DNA of 64,000 nucleotides, from assembly GCA_964561115.1 (NCBI GenBank), contig CAZLOE010000001.1:1-64000 (forward strand). The letters are read 5' to 3'. This document shows, piece after piece, positions 24,726 to 33,477 of the stretch (positions are counted from its first letter, which is position 1; each line of letters starts with the position of its first letter). Both the position numbers and the translations under genes were made by a program. This DNA is from CAZBSE01 sp964561115. Its GTDB lineage: Bacteria; Actinomycetota; Humimicrobiia; Humimicrobiales; Humimicrobiaceae. Below the pieces are notes generated by a model, which worked only from the letters and a program-made list of their open reading frames with translations, did not search any database and was not told the origin of the DNA.

Positions 24726-25583
24726 ATGAAAGTAATTAAAAAAATAAAAGAATGCAAGTCAGCTGTCAGTAGCCTGAGAAGGCAAGGATACCGGATAGGT
24801 TTTGTTCCCACCATGGGTTCATTGCACCAGGGCCACCAAAGTCTTATTAGAATGGCGAGGAAAGACTGTGATAAGGTGTTTATAAGTATTTTTGTTAATC
24901 CTACTCAATTTGGACCTGGAGAAGACTACAAAAAGTACCCCAGGGATATAAAAAAGGACTGCATGCTGGCAGAGAAGGAAGGTGTGGACTATATATTTTT
25001 CCCTACAGCACAAGAGATGTACAGGTCTGATTATAAAACTTTTGTGGTGGTAAGGAAGTTGGGCCAGATCATGTGCGGAAAATACAGGCCCGGTCATTTT
25101 AAAGGTGTGGCTACGGTGGTTCTCAAATTGTTTAATATCGTAAATGCACACAAGGCTTATTTCGGGCAGAAAGATTATCAGCAGATGATTATAATCAAAA
25201 AAATGGTCTACGATCTTGATCTGGATGTAGATATTGTAAGCGGGCCCACAATAAGAGAGAGTGATGGGCTGGCAATGAGTTCCAGAAATAAATATTTATC
25301 TAGCGAGGAGAGGGAAAATGCCGTGGTCTTGTATCAAAGCCTTAATATGGCAAAGGATATGATAAAATGCGGTGAAAAAGACCTGGAAAAAATAAAAAAG
25401 AAAGCATTAAAAAAATTAAAAGGGAACAAATTTATAAAAAGAGTGGATTATTTTGAATTCAGAGATCCTATAACGCTGGAGGAAAGAAAAAAAGCGGAAA
25501 AAAAACACAAGAGCCTACTGGTTGCTTCAGCAATATGGATCGGGAAGACCAGGCTGATTGATAACGTGGTTATAAAAGTTTGA
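24726..25583 (+). CDS. panC: Pantothenate synthetase
   Basis: A 285-residue adenylate-forming ligase that joins pantoate and beta-alanine. Motifs: GFVPTMGSLHQGHQSLI (the HIGH-like ATP site), VSIFVNPTQFGPGEDY-like segment, YFGQKDYQQ, and GLAMSSRNKYLS. Start at the ATG preceding KVIKKIKECKSAV; no strong ribosome site is seen, so it may be translated from the panB message. Complete by length. Confidence 0.96.
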   Translation: MKVIKKIKECKSAVSSLRRQGYRIGFVPTMGSLHQGHQSLIRMARKDCDKVFISIFVNPTQFGPGEDYKKYPRDIKKDCMLAEKEGVDYIFFPTAQEMYRSDYKTFVVVRKLGQIMCGKYRPGHFKGVATVVLKLFNIVNAHKAYFGQKDYQQMIIIKKMVYDLDLDVDIVSGPTIRESDGLAMSSRNKYLSSEERENAVVLYQSLNMAKDMIKCGEKDLEKIKKKALKKLKGNKFIKRVDYFEFRDPITLEERKKAEKKHKSLLVASAIWIGKTRLIDNVVIKV

Positions 25584-25634
25584 AAGTAGTAAAATATGTT
25601 ATCTGATCAAAGAGAAAAAGGGGAAAATTAAAAA

Positions 25635-26018
25635 GTGTTGATCAGTATTTTAAAAAGTAAGATTCACAGAGCCACTGTGACTGATGCAAATATTGATTAT
25701 ATGGGAAGCATAAGTATAGACGGCAGTTTAATGGAACATGCAAACATACTTCCTTATGAAAAGGTGTTGGTTGTCAGCCTTGACAGCGGGGAGAGGCTGG
25801 AGACCTATGCTATAGAAGAGAAAAGAGGCAGTGGAGAGATCTGTGTTAACGGGGCAGCTGCAAGGAGGATATTGAAGGGAGAAAAGGTCATAATAATATC
25901 ATTTGTAGCTATAGATCCGAAGGGGGCAGCAGCCTACCGCCCGAAGATTTTATATGTTGACGGTAAAAATAAGATCATAAAAGAAGAGGATCATGTCGGG
26001 AAATATGACCAGTGTTAA
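25635..26018 (+). CDS. panD: Aspartate 1-decarboxylase
   Basis: A 127-residue pyruvoyl enzyme that makes beta-alanine for PanC. The self-cleavage site Gly24-Ser25 is present (DYMGSIS), as are ATVTDANI, NGAAAR and the late KGAAAYRPKILYVD. The start is GTG (followed directly by TTG) after a GGGGAAAATTAAAAA leader. The end overlaps the next lipoprotein gene by 26 bases in another frame. Confidence 0.96.
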   Translation: MLISILKSKIHRATVTDANIDYMGSISIDGSLMEHANILPYEKVLVVSLDSGERLETYAIEEKRGSGEICVNGAAARRILKGEKVIIISFVAIDPKGAAAYRPKILYVDGKNKIIKEEDHVGKYDQC

Positions 26019-26805
26019 GTTGGGAAAGAAAGCTTCTGATATATTTGTCTCACTGATTATTATAATTTTTTTTCTATCTCCTACCTTTTTAACTTCATGC
26101 AAGCCCGGTGAAGCTTACAGCCAATATGCTGAAGACGGCAGCGGCAATAGAGAGGGAGACAGCTTATATTTATTTGATTATGGAAAGATCGAAATAGAGA
26201 ATACCAGCTCAATAGATTTAAAAATCAATGGAAGCAATCTATATTTGGATATTTACCAGGACCTTATAGTGCTGGGGGAAATAGAGAATATTTCTGCTGA
26301 GAACAAGACCGATATAGAGATCACTTTTGATTTCTACGATAAATATGGAAACGAGATCATCTCGGCAGATCTTCCGGCGGCAGTAAATTATCTGAGAGGA
26401 GGTAGTACCCTGCCGTTTTGGTACTATGTAACCGAGAGAGAGAAATATATAGATATATTTAAGTTGAAAATAGGAGTCAATTATAAAGATTACTATAAAA
26501 GTTTTGAGGGGAATCCCATAGTTGAGAGTGAGAGTTACGGCTACACAGGGGATTACCTGATAATTGAGGGAAGAATTATTAATTTAGGCAGGGGGAGGAT
26601 AAGGAACCTAAAGCTTTTTTGCACCTTTTATAATGAAAAGGATCAGGTAGTGTTCATAAAGCAGTGCTATCTGCCGGTGGAAGAAATGGATCACGGCAAA
26701 GAACAGGGGTTTGTTTTAAAAGTTTTACTTGACGAATATCTACCGGACTTTACCCACTATAGTTTTGGGATATTCTTTGAAGATGACATAGAAATGCCTG
26801 TTTGA
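25993..26805 (+). CDS. Lipoprotein of unknown function
   Basis: A 270-residue exported protein with a hydrophobic signal (VSLIIIIFFLSPTFLTSC) and lipobox LTSC with Cys36. An ATG four codons downstream is an equally good start. Two similar beta-rich halves are visible (LIVLGEIENIS... and LIIEGRIINLGRG...), the pattern of FxLYD-type domains where each repeat describes change in a side chain or linker segment; assignment is tentative. It overlaps the panD end and so is read with the pan operon, though nothing links it to pantothenate. Confidence 0.72.
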   Translation: MSGNMTSVKLGKKASDIFVSLIIIIFFLSPTFLTSCKPGEAYSQYAEDGSGNREGDSLYLFDYGKIEIENTSSIDLKINGSNLYLDIYQDLIVLGEIENISAENKTDIEITFDFYDKYGNEIISADLPAAVNYLRGGSTLPFWYYVTEREKYIDIFKLKIGVNYKDYYKSFEGNPIVESESYGYTGDYLIIEGRIINLGRGRIRNLKLFCTFYNEKDQVVFIKQCYLPVEEMDHGKEQGFVLKVLLDEYLPDFTHYSFGIFFEDDIEMPV

Positions 26806-26807
26806 CT

Positions 26808-27773
26808 TTATATCCAATCTTTATATTTAAAATAGACCAGCATTCCTATGGACATCATGATCATAGCAACTATGATTATGATAAAAGCAAACGCGTTACT
26901 TTCAAGAGGAAGTCCAATATTCATGCCATAAATTCCGGATATAAGTGTTAGGGGTAGAATAACTACCGAAAAGATAGTAAGTATACGCATTATATCATTG
27001 ATCTTATTGGATAGAAGTGACTGGTGGGCGTCATGCACTCCTTCTATCAGTTCTTTGTAATTTTCAAGGGTATCCCAGATTTTTTCAATGTGGTCCACAA
27101 GGTCGCTGAAATAAACATCCAGGGCCTCTATTAAAAATTCCATGTCCTTTATTTCCAGTGTTTTAAGCAATTTCCTCTGGGGAAATACTATATTTCTGAA
27201 TGTTAAAATATTAGTCCTTATGAGCAATATGTCTCTTACATTTTTACTACTTGCCTTTTTAAATATAGCATCTTCCACGTTTTGTATATTTCTATAGATT
27301 TTATTTAAAATAGGAAAATTATAATCAATTAGAGAATCAATGACTTTATGCAAAAGATAACCGGAACCTTTCTCAAGGATCTGGTGGTTTTCTTTTAAAT
27401 TGTTAAATGCGTCCTGTATCGGTTTGCATAATCCCCGGTGAATTGTTACCAGGAAGTTATTACCGATGAAAATATTTACATTAAAAGGCACAAGTCTTCT
27501 GGCCTGTTTTATATAAAAGGGCATATGTAATACCAGAAAAAAGTAATCGTCATACTCATCCATTTTCGGTCTTTCAATAACACTCAGGCAGTCTTCAATA
27601 TCAAGGGGGTGAAAGTGAAAGCGATCTCGCAAGAATTGCATATTTTCTTTACCCGGGTTTTCAATATCGATCCAGATAAGGTATTCGGCATCATTGATGT
27701 AGGAGGGAATATCTTTTTGAGTAACTTTTTCCAGCAGCTCCTTTTTTCTCTTATTGTATATTATTGATTTCAT
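26808..27773 (-). CDS. corA: CorA-family magnesium/cobalt transporter
   Basis: A 321-residue pentameric channel: a long cytoplasmic alpha/beta domain, then two C-terminal transmembrane helices with the pore signature YGMNIGLP (GMN motif) between them. ERPKMDEYDDYFFLVLHMP in the N-terminal domain is also typical. It is convergent with the lipoprotein gene, with two bases between stops. The 198-base divergent gap upstream holds no recognisable M-box riboswitch. Confidence 0.93.
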   Translation of the reverse strand: MKSIIYNKRKKELLEKVTQKDIPSYINDAEYLIWIDIENPGKENMQFLRDRFHFHPLDIEDCLSVIERPKMDEYDDYFFLVLHMPFYIKQARRLVPFNVNIFIGNNFLVTIHRGLCKPIQDAFNNLKENHQILEKGSGYLLHKVIDSLIDYNFPILNKIYRNIQNVEDAIFKKASSKNVRDILLIRTNILTFRNIVFPQRKLLKTLEIKDMEFLIEALDVYFSDLVDHIEKIWDTLENYKELIEGVHDAHQSLLSNKINDIMRILTIFSVVILPLTLISGIYGMNIGLPLESNAFAFIIIIVAMIMMSIGMLVYFKYKDWI

Positions 27774-27971
27774 CGAAATTCAACTCCTATGCTAAATCTT
27801 TATAAAATTTTATAATTTATCATAGAAAAAAGAAATATAAATTTATTTTATGTGTTGTTATATAAAAACCATACCCGGTACCTTTTCTTAAGGTTTTGAT
27901 ATAGATTGAAAGCTATATTTATAATATAATTGATAAAAGCTTGGTCAATATTGAAGGAATAAACGTGTAAA

Positions 27972-29363
27972 ATGATTGAAAATTCATTAAAATCCCATAG
28001 CGTGGCAATAATAAGATTAATAATATTTTTTATCATAACCTTATTGTTTTTTCTGTTATTTGCCGTGTCCTGTGATTTATTGAGTCCCCGGACTGGAGAG
28101 GAAGGAGAAGAATCAGAGGAAGGTGAATCCGGGGATATCGAAGGGAAATCGGAATACGGCGAAGGGGTTTCATCTCAGATAACCCTCTGGGATTGCAGTG
28201 AACCGGAAGAAAAAATTGCTCTTATCAATAGCATAGAGGATTTTATGGCTGAAAACAATAATATTGAGATAGAGACAAGACATTTTAGAAACCGGGAGGA
28301 AATGGAGGACCAGTTTGAGGCTGCCAGCCTGGCAGGAGCTGGTCCTGAGTTAATGCTGGTGAATCTTGACAGCGTTCAAAGACTGGCCACGGGAAACGTA
28401 TTAAAAGAAATAACCGACAATGAAGATGGATTTGATTACTCTCTGATAATAGATGGTCTGGTAGAGGTTTCTGAATATAATGGAAGAAAATACATAATAC
28501 CTTTTAGAGGGTTTGATTTTCTGATGTTCTTTTATAATAAGGATCTTTTGGAAGAACCCCCGGAAAGTTTTGAAGAGGTAGTTGAGTACTGCAGGGAAGT
28601 GAATAATTTCGGGCAGCAGACCTATGGATTTTTATTGAAATCCAGTGAGCCGGATTGGATCATACCTTTTATAGGCGGATACTCGGATTGGATTATTGAT
28701 TACAGTTCGACCTCGCTGACCTTGGACACTGATGCAACCGAAAAGGCTATGGAATTTTTAATATATATATACAATGAAGAAAAGATTATGCCTAAAAGTA
28801 TGGAATACAGTGAGATAAGCGATCTGTTTAAGAGTGGTAATGTCCACATGATTATGGATGATTTAAATGCAGTTGAGGAATACCAGGAGGCTGGACTAAA
28901 TCTTGGGGTATCAAAGATACCAAGAGTCTTGGGAGGGAATAAATATCCGACTCCCTTGATTTCTGGATTTGGTTTTATGATAAATGTAAACTGTTATGGA
29001 AATGAGCTGGAAGCAGTAAATAAATTCATAGACTATATGATGACCGAAGAGGTGCAGTTAGCCTGGAATTCGGATACCCATACCATACCGGTTCTAAAGA
29101 GTATGGACAGCAATATAGCGATGAGAGTCGACGATATACTTTATAACGCATTTCAACAGGCGAAGCTATGCCGTGGAAAGCCTTATGAAAGACTTATAAT
29201 GGTAATAAGGGATGCCATAAGGGATAATGTTGAAAGTGTCATATCTGGAGATCTTCTGCCCGAAGACGCTGCAATTTTGATGCAGGAAGATGCTTTAAGA
29301 TTAAGGTCGGGTGAGATTTTGTTAGAAGAGCCTGAAGATGAAGGCGGTGATGAAGGTCCTTAA
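27972..29363 (+). CDS. Extracellular solute-binding lipoprotein (ABC sugar-binding type)
   Basis: A 463-residue lipoprotein with signal and lipobox FAVSC (Cys34), an acidic G/E/S spacer, and a periplasmic-binding fold: ITLWDCSEPEEKIALINSI, FYNKDLLEEPPESFEEVVEYC, and GFGFMINVNC. This matches family 1 binding proteins for oligosaccharides. No ABC permease or ATPase genes follow, so it may feed a transporter elsewhere or act as a sensor partner. The C-terminus is acidic. It is followed after 47 bases by an htrA-like gene. Confidence 0.85.
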   Translation: MIENSLKSHSVAIIRLIIFFIITLLFFLLFAVSCDLLSPRTGEEGEESEEGESGDIEGKSEYGEGVSSQITLWDCSEPEEKIALINSIEDFMAENNNIEIETRHFRNREEMEDQFEAASLAGAGPELMLVNLDSVQRLATGNVLKEITDNEDGFDYSLIIDGLVEVSEYNGRKYIIPFRGFDFLMFFYNKDLLEEPPESFEEVVEYCREVNNFGQQTYGFLLKSSEPDWIIPFIGGYSDWIIDYSSTSLTLDTDATEKAMEFLIYIYNEEKIMPKSMEYSEISDLFKSGNVHMIMDDLNAVEEYQEAGLNLGVSKIPRVLGGNKYPTPLISGFGFMINVNCYGNELEAVNKFIDYMMTEEVQLAWNSDTHTIPVLKSMDSNIAMRVDDILYNAFQQAKLCRGKPYERLIMVIRDAIRDNVESVISGDLLPEDAAILMQEDALRLRSGEILLEEPEDEGGDEGP

Positions 29364-29410
29364 AAGACTGGTTAAATAATCGATAAATATTGGAATAGGA
29401 GGACTTTGAT

Positions 29411-30769
29411 ATGAAAGAGAATGATGGGCTTAGGTCTTTTTTTGTAAGAGGTATTTTTATAATAATAATAGCAGTAGTATTTTTGTTTATAGGGGCAACT
29501 ATTGTAGTGGGGATCCTTTCAGTAGTAAATAAAGTCACCCCGCCGGAATTGCTAAAAGGTTATTTGGAAAATGAGGAGAAGCCAGCGGTAGAGGAGAAGG
29601 ACCAGGAAGAAGAAACCCTGGCAGAGGGACAAGAAACAGGNNNNNNNNNNNNNNNNNNNNNNNNNNNNNNNNNNNNNNNNNNNNNNNNNNNNNNNNNNNN
29701 NNNNNNNNNNNNNNNNNNNNNNNNNNNNNNNNNNNNNNNNCGGTAGAGGAGAAGGACCAGGAAGAAGAAACCCTGGCAGAGGGACAAGAAACAGGTGAAT
29801 CGGAAGAAACCGGGAAGAAAGAAACAGGCGGGTTTTTACTGGAGGAATTTGATAACGCTGTGAATGAAGTAGTTGAGGAGATCAACAGTTCTGTGGTTAA
29901 TATAATGGTTACTGTAAAACAGACTGATATTTTCGGACAGGAGACCCTGGCGGAAGGTTTAGGATCTGGAGTAATATACAGCGAGGACGGATATATAATA
30001 ACCAACAATCATGTAGCGGGTGAAGCTGAAGATATTCTGGTCACTTTATATGACGGCAGCGAGTATCCCGCAGAACTGGTAGGAGCAGACGAAAACACAG
30101 ATATCGCTGTTATAAAAATAGAAGCAGGTAATCTGAATGATGCCAGCTTTGCATCCATAGATACAGTAAAAGTAGGGGATCTTGCGATTGCAGTTGGCAG
30201 TCCTTTTGGGCTTCAACAAACAGTTACCATGGGGGGTGATAAGTGCCAAAGGGAGAGATATCACCATTTCACCTGAAACACTTCCGATGGTCAACCTGAT
30301 ACAGACTGATGCTGCCATAAACAGTGGTAACAGCGGTGGCCCACTAATAAATTCGGCAGGGCAGGTAATAGGTATTAATTCTTTAATAATAGAGCCATCA
30401 CTAAGTTCAGGTATTGGATTTGCTATTCCCAGCGATACAGTATTGAATATGGCAGAGCAGATTATAGAATTCGGCAGAGTGAAGATCCCCTATATAGGAG
30501 TAGAAATGGGGGAAAACAAAACGGATATAACAGGTGTTTATATCAATGATGCTCCGGAGGGGTATCCTGCAAGTGAGGCAGGGATAAAAACAGGGGACAT
30601 AATATCTAAGTTTGATGGAGTCGAAGTAAAAACATCTTATGAGTTGTTTGCCCAGATTCTGAGGCATGATGTCGGAGATGTGGTGGAAGTAGAAATATAT
30701 AGGGTCGGCGAGTATCTGACTGTGACTCTAAAACTGGTTGAAAACCCAGCAACACAGAAAAACTCTTAA
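29411..30769 (+). pseudogene. HtrA/DegP-like S1C serine protease, interrupted by a gap and a one-base frameshift
   Basis: The gene encodes an N-terminal membrane anchor (GIFIIIIAVVFLFIGATIVVG), an acidic linker, a trypsin domain and a C-terminal PDZ domain (GVYINDAPEGYPASEAGIKTGD). The catalytic triad is intact: His in TNNHVAG, Asp in ENTDIAVIK, Ser in NSGNSGGPL. Two defects are visible. A 100-N gap lies in the linker, flanked on both sides by the same 55 bases. A run of six G at about 30232 breaks the frame: with five G the reading becomes QTVTMGVISAKGRDI, the standard family sequence. Both are more likely sequence/assembly errors than real loss. A sigma factor gene follows. Confidence 0.85.
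29641..29740. other. Scaffold gap of 100 N with identical 55-base flanks
   Basis: The 55 bases 29586-29640 and 29741-29795 are identical, and the identity ends exactly at both gap edges. If the two contig ends are overlapped, the htrA-like frame reads straight through. This is what unmerged contigs sharing a 55-mer end would give, so the true gap length may be negative. A real tandem repeat of the acidic linker is the alternative. Confidence 0.9.
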
Positions 30770-30791
30770 CTGTTTTAAAAAGAGGGAAGTA

Positions 30792-31382
30792 TTGGAAAGT
30801 AATAGCGGTAAAAAAAACAGAGAGGTAGATGAGAAAAAATTAGTATCAAAGTCAAAGCAGGGAGATAAAGCTGCTTTTGAAGAACTTGTAAGGCAGTTCT
30901 CAAAGTATGTTTATACCACTGCTTTTTTTATATTAAGGGATGCCCATGAAGCAGAAGACGTAAGCCAGGAAGTATTTGTAAAGGTTTACCTGTCAATAAA
31001 GGGTTTCAGAGGACTTTCAAGTTTCAAGACCTGGATAAGAAAGCTGACCGTAAATACCTGTATTGATAAGCTAAGACTGCGCTCGAAAACAAAGGACAGG
31101 AAAGTAAGTTTGGATAAAATAACCGAGGAATACGAAGTAGTCTTTGCCAAATTCAGCCAGAACCTTGAAAAGAGTTTTTTTAATAAGGAGACTGTCAAAG
31201 AAGTTTTAAAAATAATAGTAAACCTGGGTGAAAATTACCGCATCCCTTTGATTCTAAGAGATCTGCAGGATTACAGCTATAGAGAGATTTCAGAGCTTAC
31301 CTCAAAGCCCATCGGTACGGTAAAGACAAATATACACAGGGCAAGGAAGATGGTTAAAGAAAAAATAAAAAATTATAAATGA
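30792..31382 (+). CDS. ECF-type RNA polymerase sigma factor
   Basis: A 196-residue sigma-70 family protein. Region 2 is KQGDKAAFEELVRQFSKYVY with DAEDVSQEVF-like HEAEDVSQEVFVKVY, and region 4 is YSYREISELTSKPIGTVKTN followed by IHRARKMVKEKI. The start chosen is TTG at 30792, directly after the ribosome site AGAGGGAAG; an upstream in-frame ATG at 30738 overlaps the protease gene. The next gene encodes a small one-pass membrane protein that could be its anti-sigma factor. Together with the upstream htrA-like gene this suggests an envelope-stress unit. Confidence 0.9.
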   Translation: MESNSGKKNREVDEKKLVSKSKQGDKAAFEELVRQFSKYVYTTAFFILRDAHEAEDVSQEVFVKVYLSIKGFRGLSSFKTWIRKLTVNTCIDKLRLRSKTKDRKVSLDKITEEYEVVFAKFSQNLEKSFFNKETVKEVLKIIVNLGENYRIPLILRDLQDYSYREISELTSKPIGTVKTNIHRARKMVKEKIKNYK

Positions 31383-31452
31383 TATTGTTATGGGTTGAAA
31401 CAAAAAAAAATAATTTTAATCTATAATAATGAATCTTTAAGGGTTTTTTATT

Positions 31453-31785
31453 ATGAACAGCATAGATAGATATTTAAAAATTGCAAAGGACGCAGTTATA
31501 AAGCCTTCGGATAATATAGATGAAAAAATAATTAAAAGGATTTCTCATATCAAAAAATCCGACCTGGACCTGCTGGATGAGAGATTTATGGATTACTTTG
31601 AGAAGAGCAATTCCAGAGTATATCTGATGCTTGAGAAAATAAAGAATAATCCCGGAGCTTTTGCCCTTCTGGTAATAGCCGTGATTTCTATTATTATTGC
31701 TTTTATAGTTAAGAAATATCTAAGCGAAGACGGAGACGGAGAAGAAAATAATCAGTTATCTTCTTCTAAAAATGAGACTCAATAA
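31453..31785 (+). CDS. Small single-pass membrane protein, possible anti-sigma factor
   Basis: A 110-residue protein with a charged N-terminal part, one transmembrane segment (about residues 69-87, AFALLVIAVISIIIAFIV) and a short acidic tail. It lies 70 bases after the ECF sigma gene on the same strand, where anti-sigma factors usually are, and has the expected topology. No zinc-binding HxxxCxxC anti-sigma motif is present. Function is inferred only from position. Confidence 0.6.
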   Translation: MNSIDRYLKIAKDAVIKPSDNIDEKIIKRISHIKKSDLDLLDERFMDYFEKSNSRVYLMLEKIKNNPGAFALLVIAVISIIIAFIVKKYLSEDGDGEENNQLSSSKNETQ

Positions 31786-31956
31786 AAACAATGCCAGTAT
31801 TATTATCCAAAACCAGGGGTTAGTAAAAAGGTTCCTTAAAGGTTCGTATCCCAGCTTACCGAAAATTTTTGTAAGCAACCCCTCTATCCAGTCGTATATG
31901 GTCACCAGCAACGAGTGTATATTTTCCAGTGTAAAAAAGTCTCTTAATACTTCCAT
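31756..31956 (-). CDS. Small hydrophobic protein
   Basis: A possible 66-residue protein on the opposite strand, with an amphipathic first half (DFFTLENIHSLLVTIYDWIEGLL) and a C-terminal transmembrane helix (WFWIIILALFLLSLIF) ended by arginines. It overlaps the end of the preceding gene by 30 bases tail to tail. The composition is protein-like and the upstream minus-strand leader is AT-rich without a strong ribosome site. Not recognised; could be a real small membrane protein or chance. Confidence 0.45.
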   Translation of the reverse strand: MEVLRDFFTLENIHSLLVTIYDWIEGLLTKIFGKLGYEPLRNLFTNPWFWIIILALFLLSLIFRRR

Positions 31957-32041
31957 GTTTTATAAATTCTAACGTTTATTAAATGTTTTGTAAAATTTAA
32001 TAATAATTTTAAATTTAAAAAAATAGAGAAGGAGATATTCT

Positions 32042-33418
32042 TTGCGGTATTTTAGAATCAAGGAGAGAAAGACCACTGTAAGAACAGAAATCATTGCCGG
32101 AATCACTACTTTTATGACCATGGCCTATATTATTTTTGTCAACCCTGCAATTCTTTCAGCAGGAGGTGAGACGGGAATTCCTTTTGAATCAGCAGTTATT
32201 GCTACCTGTATTGGTGCCGGAGTAATGAGTATATTGATGGGGGTTCTTACCAATACTCCTTTTGCACTTGCGTCCGGGATGGGAATCAACGCAGTAGTTG
32301 TGTTTACCATAATATTTAGATTGGGCCTAACATGGCAGCAGGCAATGGGTATTATTGTAATAGAGGGAATAATCGTAACCATTCTGGTGCTTACCGGGCT
32401 AAGAAGCATGGTAATGAGGGCCATACCAATGGGCTTAAAGTATGCTATTGGAGTAGGAATCGGGCTTTTTATTGCCTTTATCGGAGCCCAGCAGGCGGGC
32501 TTTGTAGATATTGATCCCACAACTGCGGTAAAGCTGGGCGATTTCACCGCTCATTATACACAGCTGGCGGTCTTCGGGCTTATACTTACCACAATACTGG
32601 TTGCGTTCAGGATAAGGGGCGGAATACTGCTGGGAATCATCGGGACCACGATTGCAGGAATGGTATTCAGAGTGATACCTGTTCCAACCAGATTCATCAG
32701 CATTCCCACAAAAGAAAGTTTTTCAACATTTTTCCAGGCAGATCTGGTAGGAGCGGTATGGAGCAAGGGGATGATAAATATAGCAGCGCTGATTATGATT
32801 TTTGCCTTATTCATGACAGACTTCTTTGATACCATGGGCACAGTCATAGGAGTAGGAGGGGAAGCAGACCTGCTGGATAAGAAGGGAAGTCTCCCTAATT
32901 TAAGAAGGGTCCTGCTGATAGATTCCCTGGCGGCAGTAGCCGGTGGTCTGTTTGGTGCAAGCTCAGTAACCACCCGTATGGAAAGCGCATCCGGGGTATC
33001 TGATGGTGGAAGGACCGGTATAATGCCCACAATGACCGGATTTCTATTTTTAATCTCTATATTTTTTGCCCCTCTGATTGCAGTGATAGGAGGAGGGGTA
33101 GAGATAGTAGAAGGTATCTACAAATATCCTATAACTTCTCCTGCTCTGATTGTGGTTGGTTTTTTAATGATGGCTGTGATCAGTAAAATTGACTTTAAAG
33201 ATTTTGAGATAGGAATTCCGGCTTTTTTGACTATAATTATAATGCCTTTTACCTACAGTATTTCATACGGGATCGGATTTGGATTTATAAGCTACACATT
33301 AATAAAACTGTTCAAGGGTAAGTTTAAAGAACTCCATCCGCTAATGATTATAGTAAGTATATTATTTGCGGTAGCTTTTATCGCAGAGGCAATAGCTACA
33401 AGGATCATTGGAAGCTAA
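32042..33418 (+). CDS. AzgA/NCS2-family purine permease
   Basis: A 458-residue transporter with 12-14 helices. Motifs of the AzgA (adenine/guanine/hypoxanthine) group include EIIAGITTFMTMAYIIFVNP at the N-terminus, GMGINAVVVF, ALFMTDFFDTMGTVIG and SVTTRMESASGVSDGGRTG. The start is TTG (RYFRIKERK) behind a good AGAAGGAGATATTC ribosome site. Purine selectivity is inferred from family. No purine riboswitch is visible in the 85-base upstream gap. Confidence 0.92.
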   Translation: MRYFRIKERKTTVRTEIIAGITTFMTMAYIIFVNPAILSAGGETGIPFESAVIATCIGAGVMSILMGVLTNTPFALASGMGINAVVVFTIIFRLGLTWQQAMGIIVIEGIIVTILVLTGLRSMVMRAIPMGLKYAIGVGIGLFIAFIGAQQAGFVDIDPTTAVKLGDFTAHYTQLAVFGLILTTILVAFRIRGGILLGIIGTTIAGMVFRVIPVPTRFISIPTKESFSTFFQADLVGAVWSKGMINIAALIMIFALFMTDFFDTMGTVIGVGGEADLLDKKGSLPNLRRVLLIDSLAAVAGGLFGASSVTTRMESASGVSDGGRTGIMPTMTGFLFLISIFFAPLIAVIGGGVEIVEGIYKYPITSPALIVVGFLMMAVISKIDFKDFEIGIPAFLTIIIMPFTYSISYGIGFGFISYTLIKLFKGKFKELHPLMIIVSILFAVAFIAEAIATRIIGS

Positions 33419-33477
33419 ACGGTGACATGAAATAAATTTTAAAAGGCTTTTACAGTAAGGGACAGATTAAAGATCAA

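Noticed and set aside
27774..27971. Mg2+-sensing M-box riboswitch upstream of corA
   Set aside because: The divergent gap is short and AT-rich with no M-box core or terminator.
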